Assembly: GCA_045627525.1 (NCBI GenBank)
Contig: JAZQNW010000013.1
Location: forward strand, 86,113 to 150,112
Direction: 5' to 3'
Origin: CAG-877 sp045627525
Lineage (GTDB): Bacteria > Bacillota_I > Bacilli_A > RF39 > UBA660
Length of the DNA stretch: 64,000 bases
Shown here: one piece after another, positions 52,883-61,283 of the stretch
How the letters are laid out: every line of letters starts with the position of its first letter
Position numbering within the stretch: the stretch's first letter is position 1
Notes under the pieces: generated by a model
The model's input: only the letters and a program-made list of their open reading frames with translations
The model's database searches: none
What the model was told of the DNA's origin: nothing
Program-made: the position numbers and the translations under genes

Positions 52883-53778
52883 TATAATTCTTGTAATTCG
52901 AAAAATTTTGATTGTTCTGCTTCACGTCTTGCCTTTTGTTCTGCTTCTAATCTTTCTCTTTCTTTATGTTCTTTTAAAATATTTAATAACAATTTGTAAT
53001 CATCTATTGTTAATAATTCTTCATAAGGGTTTATTGTTTTAGTTTCTTTTTCAACTTTTATTGTATTATTATTTGTCGCTTTTACCACATAAGGTGCAGG
53101 TATTGGACGATATTCTTTTTCTTCTGGAACATCTAAAACTTCTATTGGTTCTTCTGATGATTCCTTTTTTACAGTTACCGTTTTAGTAACTTTTTTCTTA
53201 ACAACTTTCTTTTTAACTATAAATGGTTTTATTATTTTATATATTATTAAGAAAATTATCCATGTCATAAATATAACACTTGATAATTCTATTAATGCTT
53301 GTGCATTGCTATTACCATAAACTGAACTTTGTGTAAAAACATCTAATTTATTATCACTTATTACGTTAAGTATTAAGATTAAAATGTAAGTCATAATACA
53401 GTACATTGCTATATTAATTCTTTTTATTATTTTTGGAGTTTTGAAGTTAAATATACTTATCCAAACAATGATATTAGTAATTATAATAGCTGCTAAATAA
53501 ATAGCCAAGTTTGGAAAATATATTGCTATAAATAAATTATTCATCATATAATCTAACATTTTACTTAAGCTTGAGTGATAAATAATTAAAATTAGTCCAA
53601 TTATAATCGCATATATTGAAAGATATAATCTTTTATTACCTTTCGCGTTTCTCTTATTAGTTGACATCAATGCATAACCTAAAACAATCATAGCTATGAC
53701 AACTATTAGATAAATCTTATTTGATGTAGTTATTTTTAATAGAATACCCAATTTGTCTGAAAATGACAATTTTGTCAT
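52867..53778 (-). CDS. Polytopic membrane protein with charged cytoplasmic tail, third gene of the adhesin operon
   Basis: 303 aa, not recognised. Five helices (about 20-38, 50-68, 85-105, 118-140, 165-185) are followed by a ~115-residue tail: a Lys/Val run (KKKVVKKKVTKTVTVKKE), a proline-containing acidic stretch and a helical Glu/Arg/Lys end (EHKERERLEAEQKARREAEQ). The tail looks like a disordered-to-coiled cytoplasmic platform. GGGGGG with proper spacing supports the ATG at 53778 over the upstream GTG. It lies 31 bp after the sortase gene and before a terminator, so it probably works with the adhesin and sortase. Confidence 0.65.
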   Translation of the reverse strand: MTKLSFSDKLGILLKITTSNKIYLIVVIAMIVLGYALMSTNKRNAKGNKRLYLSIYAIIIGLILIIYHSSLSKMLDYMMNNLFIAIYFPNLAIYLAAIIITNIIVWISIFNFKTPKIIKRINIAMYCIMTYILILILNVISDNKLDVFTQSSVYGNSNAQALIELSSVIFMTWIIFLIIYKIIKPFIVKKKVVKKKVTKTVTVKKESSEEPIEVLDVPEEKEYRPIPAPYVVKATNNNTIKVEKETKTINPYEELLTIDDYKLLLNILKEHKERERLEAEQKARREAEQSKFFELQELYKSVR

Positions 53779-53809
53779 AACTACCACCCCCCTTAATTTT
53801 TATTCTTTA

Positions 53810-54463
53810 TTATTCTGTTATTTCTTCTAATTCAGCTATATATATTGTTTGAGTTGTTGAATCGTTATTTGTACAAGTAATTAATGTTAAAGTTGTTTTA
53901 TCATAATTTCGATATATTGCAACTGTTCCAACTTTTGGCTGAGTATAGATATTAACAATTTTGTAAGTATATTTTTTGTTTTTATAACTAATATAGGCTT
54001 TATCGCCTTTTTCTAATAAGTGCAAATCATTGAAAAAGGCTTTCCAACCAGTTCCAGAATGACCTGCTAATATTAAATTTCCTTTTTCAACATCTGGATA
54101 AGATGATCCACCGACTACTAGTATGTTTTTTTCAACATCATTGTCTGGTGCATTTTTATCAAGGAAACCTTTTGTTAAATTAATTTTTGGTATATTTAAA
54201 TATCCAATATATTCATTTGTTACATTACTAGTATCTTCATTAGTATTTTCTTTTGGTTCTTCCCTTTCTGTTCCTTCTTGTTCAATGATGTTATAATCTT
54301 TATTTGTGTAAAATACATTAGCCATATAATCATAGGCCATAACTTTTTTTGATTGTACATAGTTATAAGAAAGAAAGAATCCTCCGATAAGCATTACAAA
54401 TGCACATATTGCTGTTGTAACACTAGGAGTGATTCTTTTCTTCTTATTATTTTTGTTTAGCAT
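53810..54463 (-). CDS. Sortase (class D-like) lacking the usual catalytic arginine
   Basis: 217 aa. One N-terminal signal-anchor helix (about 13-35), a linker and a sortase beta-barrel from ~85 (YIGYLNIPKINL). His135 lies in LAGHSG and Cys197 in TLITCTN, the catalytic pair. The third residue, an Arg about eight positions after Cys in known sortases, is Gln205 in STTQTIYIAEL. The substrate is presumably the adhesin encoded just upstream, with a VPNTA signal. The frame reaches a TTG at 54475, but the ATG at 54463 is a better start; the gene overlaps the adhesin by 17 bp. Confidence 0.88.
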   Translation of the reverse strand: MLNKNNKKKRITPSVTTAICAFVMLIGGFFLSYNYVQSKKVMAYDYMANVFYTNKDYNIIEQEGTEREEPKENTNEDTSNVTNEYIGYLNIPKINLTKGFLDKNAPDNDVEKNILVVGGSSYPDVEKGNLILAGHSGTGWKAFFNDLHLLEKGDKAYISYKNKKYTYKIVNIYTQPKVGTVAIYRNYDKTTLTLITCTNNDSTTQTIYIAELEEITE

Positions 54464-55985
54464 TTTTATATACAAAACCAGCTGTAGAACCTACTAATAA
54501 TAAACCTATAACTATCATAATGATTGAACTATTTGAAGCTGTATTTGGTACTACTACTTCAGGATAGTTATTAAAGTTTACTTGGAATGATGAATGTTCA
54601 TCATCAAATGTAAATTTAATTACATCATCGCATTTTTTATAACCAGCAGGTGCTGATACTTCTTCTACTGTATAAGTACCATCAGGTAAATCTGTTAAAA
54701 CTTTAGATTCTTTACCAGTTTCAAATCTAGCTATTTCTTTTCCTGATGAATCTTTTACTAATAGAACAGCGCCTTCTAATACATTTCCAGTTTCACCATC
54801 TAATTTAGTAATTGTAACAACATTTGTTTTTGCTTCGTTGTAAATTTTTACTGTTATATTTTGGCTTTTTTCTGAAACTGTAAATTTTACGCCTTCTTTT
54901 AATGTCTTATAACCTTTTGGTGCTGATACTTCTTCTACTGTATAAGTACCATTAGGTAAATTTCTAATTACATGTTCTTTTGTTGTTGATACCCAAGTTT
55001 GTCCAACTTGTTTACCATTTGAATCTTTAATTACTAGTGTTGCACCAGCTAAAGCTTTATTAGTTGCTTTATCTAATTTTATAACTGTAACTTTTGATGA
55101 TTCAACATTTAGATTAACTGTTGAACTTACATTTTCATTTGTTGGTATTAAAACTGTTGGTATAACATTTTGTTGATTATCTATTTTTGGTTTATATTCA
55201 TATACTTTATTTACTGTTCCTGTAGCAGAAACATTAATTTTAATATTTTCTGTTGTATTAGTTACTTTTGTTGCAGGTACTTTTACGATAAATTTTTCTG
55301 ATTTTTCAAATGTTGATTTTTCTTTACCTGATGCATCAGTAATTATTGTACCAGATGGTGCATTAGCAATTGTTACTTTATATGTACTAATATTACTTGA
55401 AGTAACTGTTATTGATTCTGATACATAGTATTTTGAATCACTAGATAATTTCATTGATGTATTTGAAACATTAGTGCTAATTGAAGTTTTTGCATAACCG
55501 TTTGCTCTAGCTTTTTTAGCACCTTCAACTAAGTTCTTGATATATGGACGTAATTTATATGGATCTGATCCAGTTGATTTGAATCCAGAACTTAAATTTG
55601 ATGTTCCTTGGATTTCATCGATATACCACCAAACTGCTGTTTGAGTAATATAATAGTCTTTTCTATAGTCTCCAGTAAAACTTTTTCTTGGATAACCATT
55701 TTCCATAATGTAGGCAAAACCTGCATCTTTTTCCCCTACTAAAGTTGCTGTTGTATTTTGTGCAGTCTTCTTTGTAATGTCTACACAATATACATATTCA
55801 TTAGAAGTAGTTTTTTTAACTGTAAAATATGTACCAGCTACATATCCTTGTAAATCTTCGGCACTATCTAAAGTAATTGACTTAGCTGCTTCAGCATTAG
55901 CATTTAATAAATTAGTACCAAATATGACACCTGTAAGTATCATAACTGCAAGTAATCTTAAGCATGAATTTAACTTATTTTTCAT
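54447..55985 (-). CDS. Thioester-domain (TQXA) surface adhesin with two CnaB repeats and VPNTA sorting signal
   Basis: 512 aa. A signal peptide (to about LNANAEA), then a thioester domain with Cys67 in YVYCVDI and Gln115 in ITQTAVWW, the pair that forms the internal Cys-Gln thioester. Residues ~299-475 are two CnaB/SpaA-type repeats, each with the isopeptide Lys (VIKLDK, ITKLDG) and Glu (YTVEEVSAP). VPNTA at 479-483, a hydrophobic stretch and the basic tail KNAKQK form a sortase signal. TQXA adhesins bind host proteins covalently. The frame extends upstream, but GGGGGAAAT sets the ATG at 55985. First gene of the operon with its sortase. Confidence 0.92.
   Translation of the reverse strand: MKNKLNSCLRLLAVMILTGVIFGTNLLNANAEAAKSITLDSAEDLQGYVAGTYFTVKKTTSNEYVYCVDITKKTAQNTTATLVGEKDAGFAYIMENGYPRKSFTGDYRKDYYITQTAVWWYIDEIQGTSNLSSGFKSTGSDPYKLRPYIKNLVEGAKKARANGYAKTSISTNVSNTSMKLSSDSKYYVSESITVTSSNISTYKVTIANAPSGTIITDASGKEKSTFEKSEKFIVKVPATKVTNTTENIKINVSATGTVNKVYEYKPKIDNQQNVIPTVLIPTNENVSSTVNLNVESSKVTVIKLDKATNKALAGATLVIKDSNGKQVGQTWVSTTKEHVIRNLPNGTYTVEEVSAPKGYKTLKEGVKFTVSEKSQNITVKIYNEAKTNVVTITKLDGETGNVLEGAVLLVKDSSGKEIARFETGKESKVLTDLPDGTYTVEEVSAPAGYKKCDDVIKFTFDDEHSSFQVNFNNYPEVVVPNTASNSSIIMIVIGLLLVGSTAGFVYKNAKQK
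54561..55091 (-). repeat. Two CnaB-type coding repeats
   Basis: About 88 codons each, sharing GTYTVEEVSAP(K/A)GYK at the same place. Each should carry an intramolecular isopeptide bond. Confidence 0.85.
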
Positions 55986-56018
55986 TTTATTTCCCCCTAA
56001 CCAAATAAATGTGCTCAT

Positions 56019-56047
56019 ATTATATCACATTTTTCTTTTTTTTGCAA
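56019..56047 (-). promoter_or_regulatory. Adhesin operon promoter P2 (proximal)
   Basis: Minus strand TTGCAA (56042-56047), 17-bp spacer, TATAAT (56019-56024). A 5-bp hairpin GCAAG/CTTGC at 56044-56057 covers the -35, a possible regulator site. Confidence 0.7.
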
Positions 56048-56089
56048 GCTTTCTTGCACTAACCACTAGCTATCACCAATAGTTGCCTA

Positions 56090-56118
56090 ATTATATCATA
56101 TTTCGATTAAAAAGTCAA
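56090..56118 (-). promoter_or_regulatory. Adhesin operon promoter P1 (distal)
   Basis: Minus strand TTGACT (56113-56118), 17-bp spacer, TATAAT (56090-56095). It is 71 bp upstream of P2. Confidence 0.7.
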
Positions 56119-56292
56119 AATATTCAGTGATTTTATCACAATTAATTCAATTCTTGGATTACATTTTTTACTATTCTCTACAAAAAAATTGAATTGTTTT
56201 TTATTATATATCCAAATTATTTATTTGTAAAGCAAATTGACTAACACTTTTTTTTGAAGATTCATATAATACTTTAGTTAGAAAGGAGTTTT
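56119..56292. other. Divergent intergenic region upstream of the NMT1-type importer
   Basis: The AT-rich stretch between the adhesin promoters and the importer gene. I see no gene or conserved riboswitch core. A TATAAT at about 56267 may be the importer's -10, with no good -35 at normal spacing; TTGACT lies 22 bp upstream of it. Confidence 0.4.
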
Positions 56293-57285
56293 ATGAAAAA
56301 GAAAATTATATTTTATGTGATTTTTATGATTTTGATACTTATATTAGTTGGATCTTTATTTTTAGATTTTAATAAGGAAAAGAAAACTAACATGAAAAAA
56401 GTAACATTAGCTGAAGTTGCTCATACTATTTTTTATGCCCCCCAATATGTTGCTATTGAAAAAGGATATTTTAATGAATTTGGTATCGATATTGATTTAA
56501 TATTAACTTCTGGTGCAGATAAGGTTACTGCCGCCGTATTATCTGGTGATGCTGATATTGGTTTTTGTGGAAGTGAAGGCACAATATATGTTTATAATGG
56601 TGGTGAAAAAGATTATTTAAAGACATTTGCTCAATTAACCCAAAAAGATGGATCATTTTTGGTATCTAGAAAAAAGTATGATAGTTTTAAACTGGATTAT
56701 TTAAAAAATAAAACTGTTATTGGTGGTAGAGCCGGAGGTATGCCAGAAATGACATTTGAATGGGCATTAAAGCAAAATGGAATTGATCCTACTAATGATT
56801 TAAATATCGATACATCCGTTGCTTTTTCTGCTATGTCTGGAGCATTTATTGGTGGACAAGGCGATTTTGTTACTTTATTTGAGCCTAATGCATTAGAAAT
56901 AGAGAAGCAAGGTCTTGGATATGTTGTTAGTAGTATTGGTGAATTAGGAGGTATTGTCCCTTATACATCTTATTCTGCTAGAATTAGCTATATTAATAAT
57001 AATAAAGATATTATTAATAATTTTATTAAAGCAATTCAAAAAGGACTAGATTTTGTTAATAATTCAAGTGATCTTGAGGTCGCTAAGACTATTAAAAACC
57101 AATTTCCTGATACTTCACTAGATGACTTACAAAAAGTTATACATAGATATAGAGAAATAGAATCTTGGCCTACTACAACAAATTTCACTGAAGAGTCTTT
57201 TAATCATCTACAAGATATTATGATTGATAATGGAGTATTAACAAAAAAAGTTTCATATAATAAGTTGATTTATAATGAAAAATGA
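56293..57285 (+). CDS. ABC importer substrate-binding protein (NMT1/THI5/SsuA-like)
   Basis: 330 aa. A hydrophobic N-terminal anchor (about 5-27, no lipobox Cys) and an NMT1-type periplasmic-binding domain: FYAPQYVAIEKGYFNEFGID, VTAAVLSGDADIGFCGSEG, GGRAGGMPEMTFEWALKQNG, and FVTLFEPNALEIEK. This family binds thiamine precursors (HMP), sulfonates, nitrate, taurine or riboflavin. No riboswitch or biosynthesis gene indicates which. AAAGGAG precedes the ATG. Its end overlaps the ATPase gene by 11 bp. Confidence 0.88.
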   Translation: MKKKIIFYVIFMILILILVGSLFLDFNKEKKTNMKKVTLAEVAHTIFYAPQYVAIEKGYFNEFGIDIDLILTSGADKVTAAVLSGDADIGFCGSEGTIYVYNGGEKDYLKTFAQLTQKDGSFLVSRKKYDSFKLDYLKNKTVIGGRAGGMPEMTFEWALKQNGIDPTNDLNIDTSVAFSAMSGAFIGGQGDFVTLFEPNALEIEKQGLGYVVSSIGELGGIVPYTSYSARISYINNNKDIINNFIKAIQKGLDFVNNSSDLEVAKTIKNQFPDTSLDDLQKVIHRYREIESWPTTTNFTEESFNHLQDIMIDNGVLTKKVSYNKLIYNEK

Positions 57286-58024
57286 ATTATTAAAAGTTAA
57301 AAATTTGAGTAAAAATTATCAAAGTATTAATGGTGAAATAGAAGCTCTAAGTAATATAAATTTTAGTATTTATGATAATGAATTTGTTTCTATAGTAGGA
57401 CCTAGTGGTTGTGGAAAATCTACAATTCTTTCAATTCTTGCTTCATTAGAAAATCCATCTAATGGTGCAATAATATATAAAAAAGATTTGAAAATTGGAT
57501 ATATGTTACAAAGTGATTCGCTATTTCCATGGAGAAATATTTTGGATAATTGTTTACTTGGTTTAGAAATTAACAATAGTCTAAACAAAAAAAATATAGA
57601 TTACGTTATTTCTTTATTAAAGACTTATGGACTAGAAGACTTTATGTATAAATATCCCAATAGTTTATCTGGAGGCATGAGACAACGTGTAGCTTTGATT
57701 AGGACATTGGCGTTAAAACCTGATATTCTACTATTAGATGAACCACTATCTGCTCTTGACTCCCAATCTAGACTTTCTATTAGTGACGATATTTATAAAA
57801 TTATTAAAAATGAAGGTAAAACAGCAATAATGGTAACCCATGATATATTTGAAGCTATTAGTATGTCTGATAGAGTAATTGTTTTATCAAAAAGACCTGG
57901 ATGTATAAAAAATATTTATAATATAAATTTAACAGAAAAAAGTATTCCAACACATAATCGAAAATGCAAAGAATTTAATTCTTATTATGAGTCAATATGG
58001 GGTGATTTAGATGTCCACATATAG
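57275..58024 (+). CDS. ABC importer ATPase (SsuB/TauB/ThiZ-like)
   Basis: 249 aa. Walker A GPSGCGKST, Q-loop MLQSDSLFPWRN, signature LSGGMRQRVALIRTLAL, Walker B ILLLDEPLSALD, and the H-loop in VTHDIFEAIS. The short form with the FPW stretch after the Q-loop is typical of the nitrate/sulfonate/taurine ATPases. Overlaps the binding-protein gene (11 bp) and the permease gene (14 bp), so the three are a tight operon. Confidence 0.93.
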   Translation: MKNELLKVKNLSKNYQSINGEIEALSNINFSIYDNEFVSIVGPSGCGKSTILSILASLENPSNGAIIYKKDLKIGYMLQSDSLFPWRNILDNCLLGLEINNSLNKKNIDYVISLLKTYGLEDFMYKYPNSLSGGMRQRVALIRTLALKPDILLLDEPLSALDSQSRLSISDDIYKIIKNEGKTAIMVTHDIFEAISMSDRVIVLSKRPGCIKNIYNINLTEKSIPTHNRKCKEFNSYYESIWGDLDVHI

Positions 58025-58820
58025 TCATGAGCATGAAGCTTTTTTAAAAAAAAGAAAAAAAGAAAAAAGATTAGTTTCTTTTTTCAGATTGTTAATTATT
58101 TTTATTTTCTTAATAGGATGGGAATTATTAGCTAGAACTAATTCCATTAATACCTTTTTAACTTCCTCTCCTACTCTAATATTTAAGACTATTTTTAAAT
58201 TATTTAAAACTGAAAATCTATTAAAACATATTTTTATTACTCTATATGAAGTTTTAATAAGTTTTATTATAGCTGGAGGATTAGGATTCGTTATAGCTAG
58301 TATCTTATGGAGGTTTCCTTTTATTTCAAAAATATTAGACCCTTATTTAACTATTTTAAATTCATTACCTAAAGTAGCACTTGGACCATTAATCATTATT
58401 TGGGTTGGAGCTAGTATTAATTCTATTATTTTTATGGCTTTGCTTATTAGTACATTCATTACAATTATCAATATTTATAGTGGTTTTGTTTCAACAGATA
58501 AAAGTTATATTATTCTTTTAAAATCATTTAAAGCAAATAAGTGGCAAATTTTTAGAAAAGTTATTTTACCTAATAATCTTATAACTATTATTAATTCGTT
58601 AAAAATAAATATTTCAATGAATTTAATTGGTGTAATTATGGGTGAATTATTAGTTTCTAAAGATGGTCTTGGTTATTTAATAATGTATGGGTCTCAAGTT
58701 TTCAATATTAATTTAGTTATTACTAGTGTTATTATTCTAGGGATTATTTCTTACTTAATGTATTTTATTGTAGATAAAATTGAATATAAAGTTAAAAAGA
58801 AAAGAGAATTATTAAGTTAA
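58011..58820 (+). CDS. ABC importer permease (SsuC/ThiX-like)
   Basis: 269 aa. A highly basic N-terminus (FLKKRKKEKR), six helices, and the binding-protein-dependent EAA loop (SYIILLKSFKANKWQIFRKV, with VILP as the ending). LNSLPKVALGPLIIIWVG is the family's characteristic helix. It forms the channel for the small molecule bound by the NMT1-type protein. Last gene of the operon; a terminator follows. Confidence 0.92.
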   Translation: MSTYSHEHEAFLKKRKKEKRLVSFFRLLIIFIFLIGWELLARTNSINTFLTSSPTLIFKTIFKLFKTENLLKHIFITLYEVLISFIIAGGLGFVIASILWRFPFISKILDPYLTILNSLPKVALGPLIIIWVGASINSIIFMALLISTFITIINIYSGFVSTDKSYIILLKSFKANKWQIFRKVILPNNLITIINSLKINISMNLIGVIMGELLVSKDGLGYLIMYGSQVFNINLVITSVIILGIISYLMYFIVDKIEYKVKKKRELLS

Positions 58821-58831
58821 TTCTCTTTTTT
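58801..58831. terminator. Bidirectional terminator
   Basis: 11-bp perfect stem AAAGAGAATTA/TAATTCTCTTT between the permease and the converging FIST gene, T-run on the plus side. Confidence 0.8.
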
Positions 58832-60017
58832 AGTCTTCACCAAAAGCGGTAAATGATAACATTAATCCACCACATATATTAGCTGAATGTTCGTCATAAC
58901 CATATTCTCCAAAAGTAAATATTGTAATAAAAGGTATACCTTTTGCTTCTCTTACTAGCTGTTTATGTACTTCGGTTAATCTATCATTTATTGCAAATCT
59001 TCTACCAGCACAATGTACAAGGAAATATGCTGCTGGAGTTGTATATAATTTTCTTCTTGTTTCTCTCAAAGTTTTTCCTGTTGAATCTATTAATTCATCT
59101 GCTGTTGCCTCTAATTGTATTATTGCAGTACCTGGAACAACTTTATTTCCTAGGGTAATAGTGTCATCTGTAGTTGTTTTAGTTCCCATATCATTTCCAA
59201 ACATTGGATGACGTATAATTGTTAAATTTCCTAAAGGATCTTTTACTCCTAATGGTTTAGATGCTGAAAGACGTAATAAATTATTTCCTAATAAACTATT
59301 AGGGCTTTTGTTAGTCCAGCTAGCATATTTTCTTAAAGCTGATATTCCATCTATTTCAACAAGAGTTCTATCATCTTTTACTTTTGTTATTATACCAATA
59401 TTATTAGTTTCTCTATAGCCGCTATCGAATGTTGTTACAATTTCGTTATCTGTATAAAAGAATGCAACTGCTACACCATCAGAAAACACTTTATCATTAC
59501 AAATTATTTTCCAATTACCAGTTATATTTTCATCTGCAGCGCTACCTCCAAACATAGGTACACGTCCAATTACATCTTGAATTCCCATAAGGTAATCTTC
59601 TTCTTCTTTTGGACTAGCTACCATATAGAAATAAGCTGGTGCTCTAGTAGTTCCAGCATTTTCAACAGCTGCTATCGCAACACGTCTTCCTATTGCTCTA
59701 GCATCATTTCCTGCTTCATGACAAGCAACACCTATTGTCATATTTTTATCTTCAAATGCCATCATTCCTGCAAATCCGTTATTAGAATTAATAATACCAT
59801 CTTCAACAATAATACCTCCACTACTTGTACAGCCAATTAGTGGAATATCAGATACTTCTCTTATTCCTTTTATTACTTCTTTTATATTATTTTTTTCAGA
59901 GGTATATAAAAATCCAATTTTTGATTTTGATAATTCTTTTACAATCCCCTCCGCAGTTTCTATTCCTGCTATATAATTGTCTTCATTTGTACTATAGCTA
60001 ACTTTTGCTTTTAACAT
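58830..60017 (-). CDS. FIST N/C domain protein (stand-alone)
   Basis: 395 aa. A FIST_N domain (SKIGFLYTSEKNNIKEVI, PLIGCTSSGGIIVEDG, MFGGSAADEN) and a FIST_C domain ending in GRRFAINDRLTEVHKQL and TFGEYGYDEHSANICGG. FIST domains are thought to bind small ligands, perhaps amino acids, and usually feed a kinase or cyclase; here no output domain is attached. There is no signal peptide, so it is cytoplasmic. AAGGGG precedes the ATG. It lies 19 bp after fucO on the same strand, so the two are probably co-transcribed. Confidence 0.88.
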   Translation of the reverse strand: MLKAKVSYSTNEDNYIAGIETAEGIVKELSKSKIGFLYTSEKNNIKEVIKGIREVSDIPLIGCTSSGGIIVEDGIINSNNGFAGMMAFEDKNMTIGVACHEAGNDARAIGRRVAIAAVENAGTTRAPAYFYMVASPKEEEDYLMGIQDVIGRVPMFGGSAADENITGNWKIICNDKVFSDGVAVAFFYTDNEIVTTFDSGYRETNNIGIITKVKDDRTLVEIDGISALRKYASWTNKSPNSLLGNNLLRLSASKPLGVKDPLGNLTIIRHPMFGNDMGTKTTTDDTITLGNKVVPGTAIIQLEATADELIDSTGKTLRETRRKLYTTPAAYFLVHCAGRRFAINDRLTEVHKQLVREAKGIPFITIFTFGEYGYDEHSANICGGLMLSFTAFGED

Positions 60018-60036
60018 TTGGACCCCTTCTTCCTTT

Positions 60037-61191
60037 TTATTGATATGCTTCTTTATAAATATTCAAAATATCTTCAACCGTAACTTCTCGTGGATTACCT
60101 GGTGTACAAGCATCATTAATAGCTTGTTTTGCTAAAGTTGGTAGCATTTCTTCTGGTATGTTTATTTCTTTTAAAGTTTGTGGAATATTTAATTTTTTTG
60201 ATAATTCTTTGATAGAATTAACTACTTTTTCAACAACTTCTTCATCTGTTGCATTAGTAACATCTATTCCAAAGGCATTAGCCATGTTTCTAAATAATCC
60301 TGGACATATTTTTCCATTAAATTTCATTACATGCGGTAATAATAGTGCATTTGCTATTCCATGCGGTGTATCAAAATATGCACCTAGTGAATGAGCCATT
60401 GAATGAACTATTCCTAGTCCAACGTTTGAAAATCCCATTCCTGCAATATATTGAGCATACGCCATTTTGTCTATGGCATCTTTATTTTTATCATTTGCTG
60501 CTTTTTCCAGATTTTTATAAATTAATGACATCGCATTAATATGAAACATGTCAGGAATCGTCCAAGCTGCTTTTGTAATATATCCTTCCATTGCATGGGT
60601 TAAGGCATCCATACCTGTTGATGCGGCTATTGTTTGTGGCATATCATCCATTAATTCTGGATCAATAATTGCTACTATTGGTATATCATGAACATCTACA
60701 CATACCATTTTCTTTACACGACTTTCATCAGTTATAACGTAATTTATAGTTACTTCTGCTGCTGTTCCTGCAGTTGTTGGCAATGCTATTATTGGTATAC
60801 ATTTATTCTTAGTTTCAGCTAAGCCATCTAAACTAACAATATCACTAAATTCAGGATTAGTCATGGCAATAGCAATAGCCTTAGCAGTATCAATTGAACT
60901 ACCACCGCCAACAGCAATAATAACATCTGCATTTTGTAATTTTGCTATTTCTAATCCCTTTTTTACGATTGTTACAGTTGGATTAGGAATAACTTCATCA
61001 AAAACAAAATAAGGTATATTTGCTTGATTAAATATTAATGTAATCTTTTCTAATATTTTTGATTCAACAATCCCTTTATCTGTTATTATTAAGGCTTTTT
61101 GAAAGCCTCGCATTTTTATTTCTTCTAGTGCTTTTTCTCTTGAACCACGTCCGAAATAAGATGTCTCATTTAAAATCATTCTATTTACCAC
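60037..61191 (-). CDS. fucO: Lactaldehyde reductase / iron-dependent alcohol dehydrogenase (FucO-like)
   Basis: 384 aa, group III Fe-dependent dehydrogenase. Strongly FucO-like: VNRMILNETSYFGRG at the start, VGGGSSIDTAKAIAI for the dinucleotide, TTAGTAAEVTINYVITDES, GMDALTHAMEGYIT, and the metal ligands in GIVHSMAHSLGAYFDTPHG. The enzyme reduces L-lactaldehyde to 1,2-propanediol with NADH in fucose or rhamnose breakdown, or oxidises the diol. The GTG at 61191 is chosen: GGGAGG lies at 61202-61207 and the N-terminus aligns with E. coli FucO. No fucose or rhamnose genes are nearby. FIST gene follows. Confidence 0.9.
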   Translation of the reverse strand: MVNRMILNETSYFGRGSREKALEEIKMRGFQKALIITDKGIVESKILEKITLIFNQANIPYFVFDEVIPNPTVTIVKKGLEIAKLQNADVIIAVGGGSSIDTAKAIAIAMTNPEFSDIVSLDGLAETKNKCIPIIALPTTAGTAAEVTINYVITDESRVKKMVCVDVHDIPIVAIIDPELMDDMPQTIAASTGMDALTHAMEGYITKAAWTIPDMFHINAMSLIYKNLEKAANDKNKDAIDKMAYAQYIAGMGFSNVGLGIVHSMAHSLGAYFDTPHGIANALLLPHVMKFNGKICPGLFRNMANAFGIDVTNATDEEVVEKVVNSIKELSKKLNIPQTLKEINIPEEMLPTLAKQAINDACTPGNPREVTVEDILNIYKEAYQ

Positions 61192-61253
61192 TTTACACTA
61201 GCCTCCCTATTATCATGATTATAGCATATTTTATAATTCTAAAATAGTATTTT

Positions 61254-61282
61254 CAAAAAAAAAAGTACAATTTAATGTACTA
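61254..61282 (-). terminator. Intrinsic terminator of the tsaE-tsaD operon
   Basis: Short stem AGTACA/TGTACT followed on the minus strand by about ten U. It lies directly after the tsaD stop codon. Confidence 0.7.
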
Positions 61283-61283
61283 T

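Noticed and set aside
56044..56057. Hairpin GCAAG-CTTT-CTTGC as a terminator
   Set aside because: The T-run precedes rather than follows it on the plus strand and it is followed by A on the minus strand; it overlaps a -35 box, so a regulatory site is more likely.
56119..56292. Riboswitch (TPP-type) upstream of the NMT1 importer
   Set aside because: None of the conserved CUGAGA or ACCUGAUC-type cores can be found on either strand.
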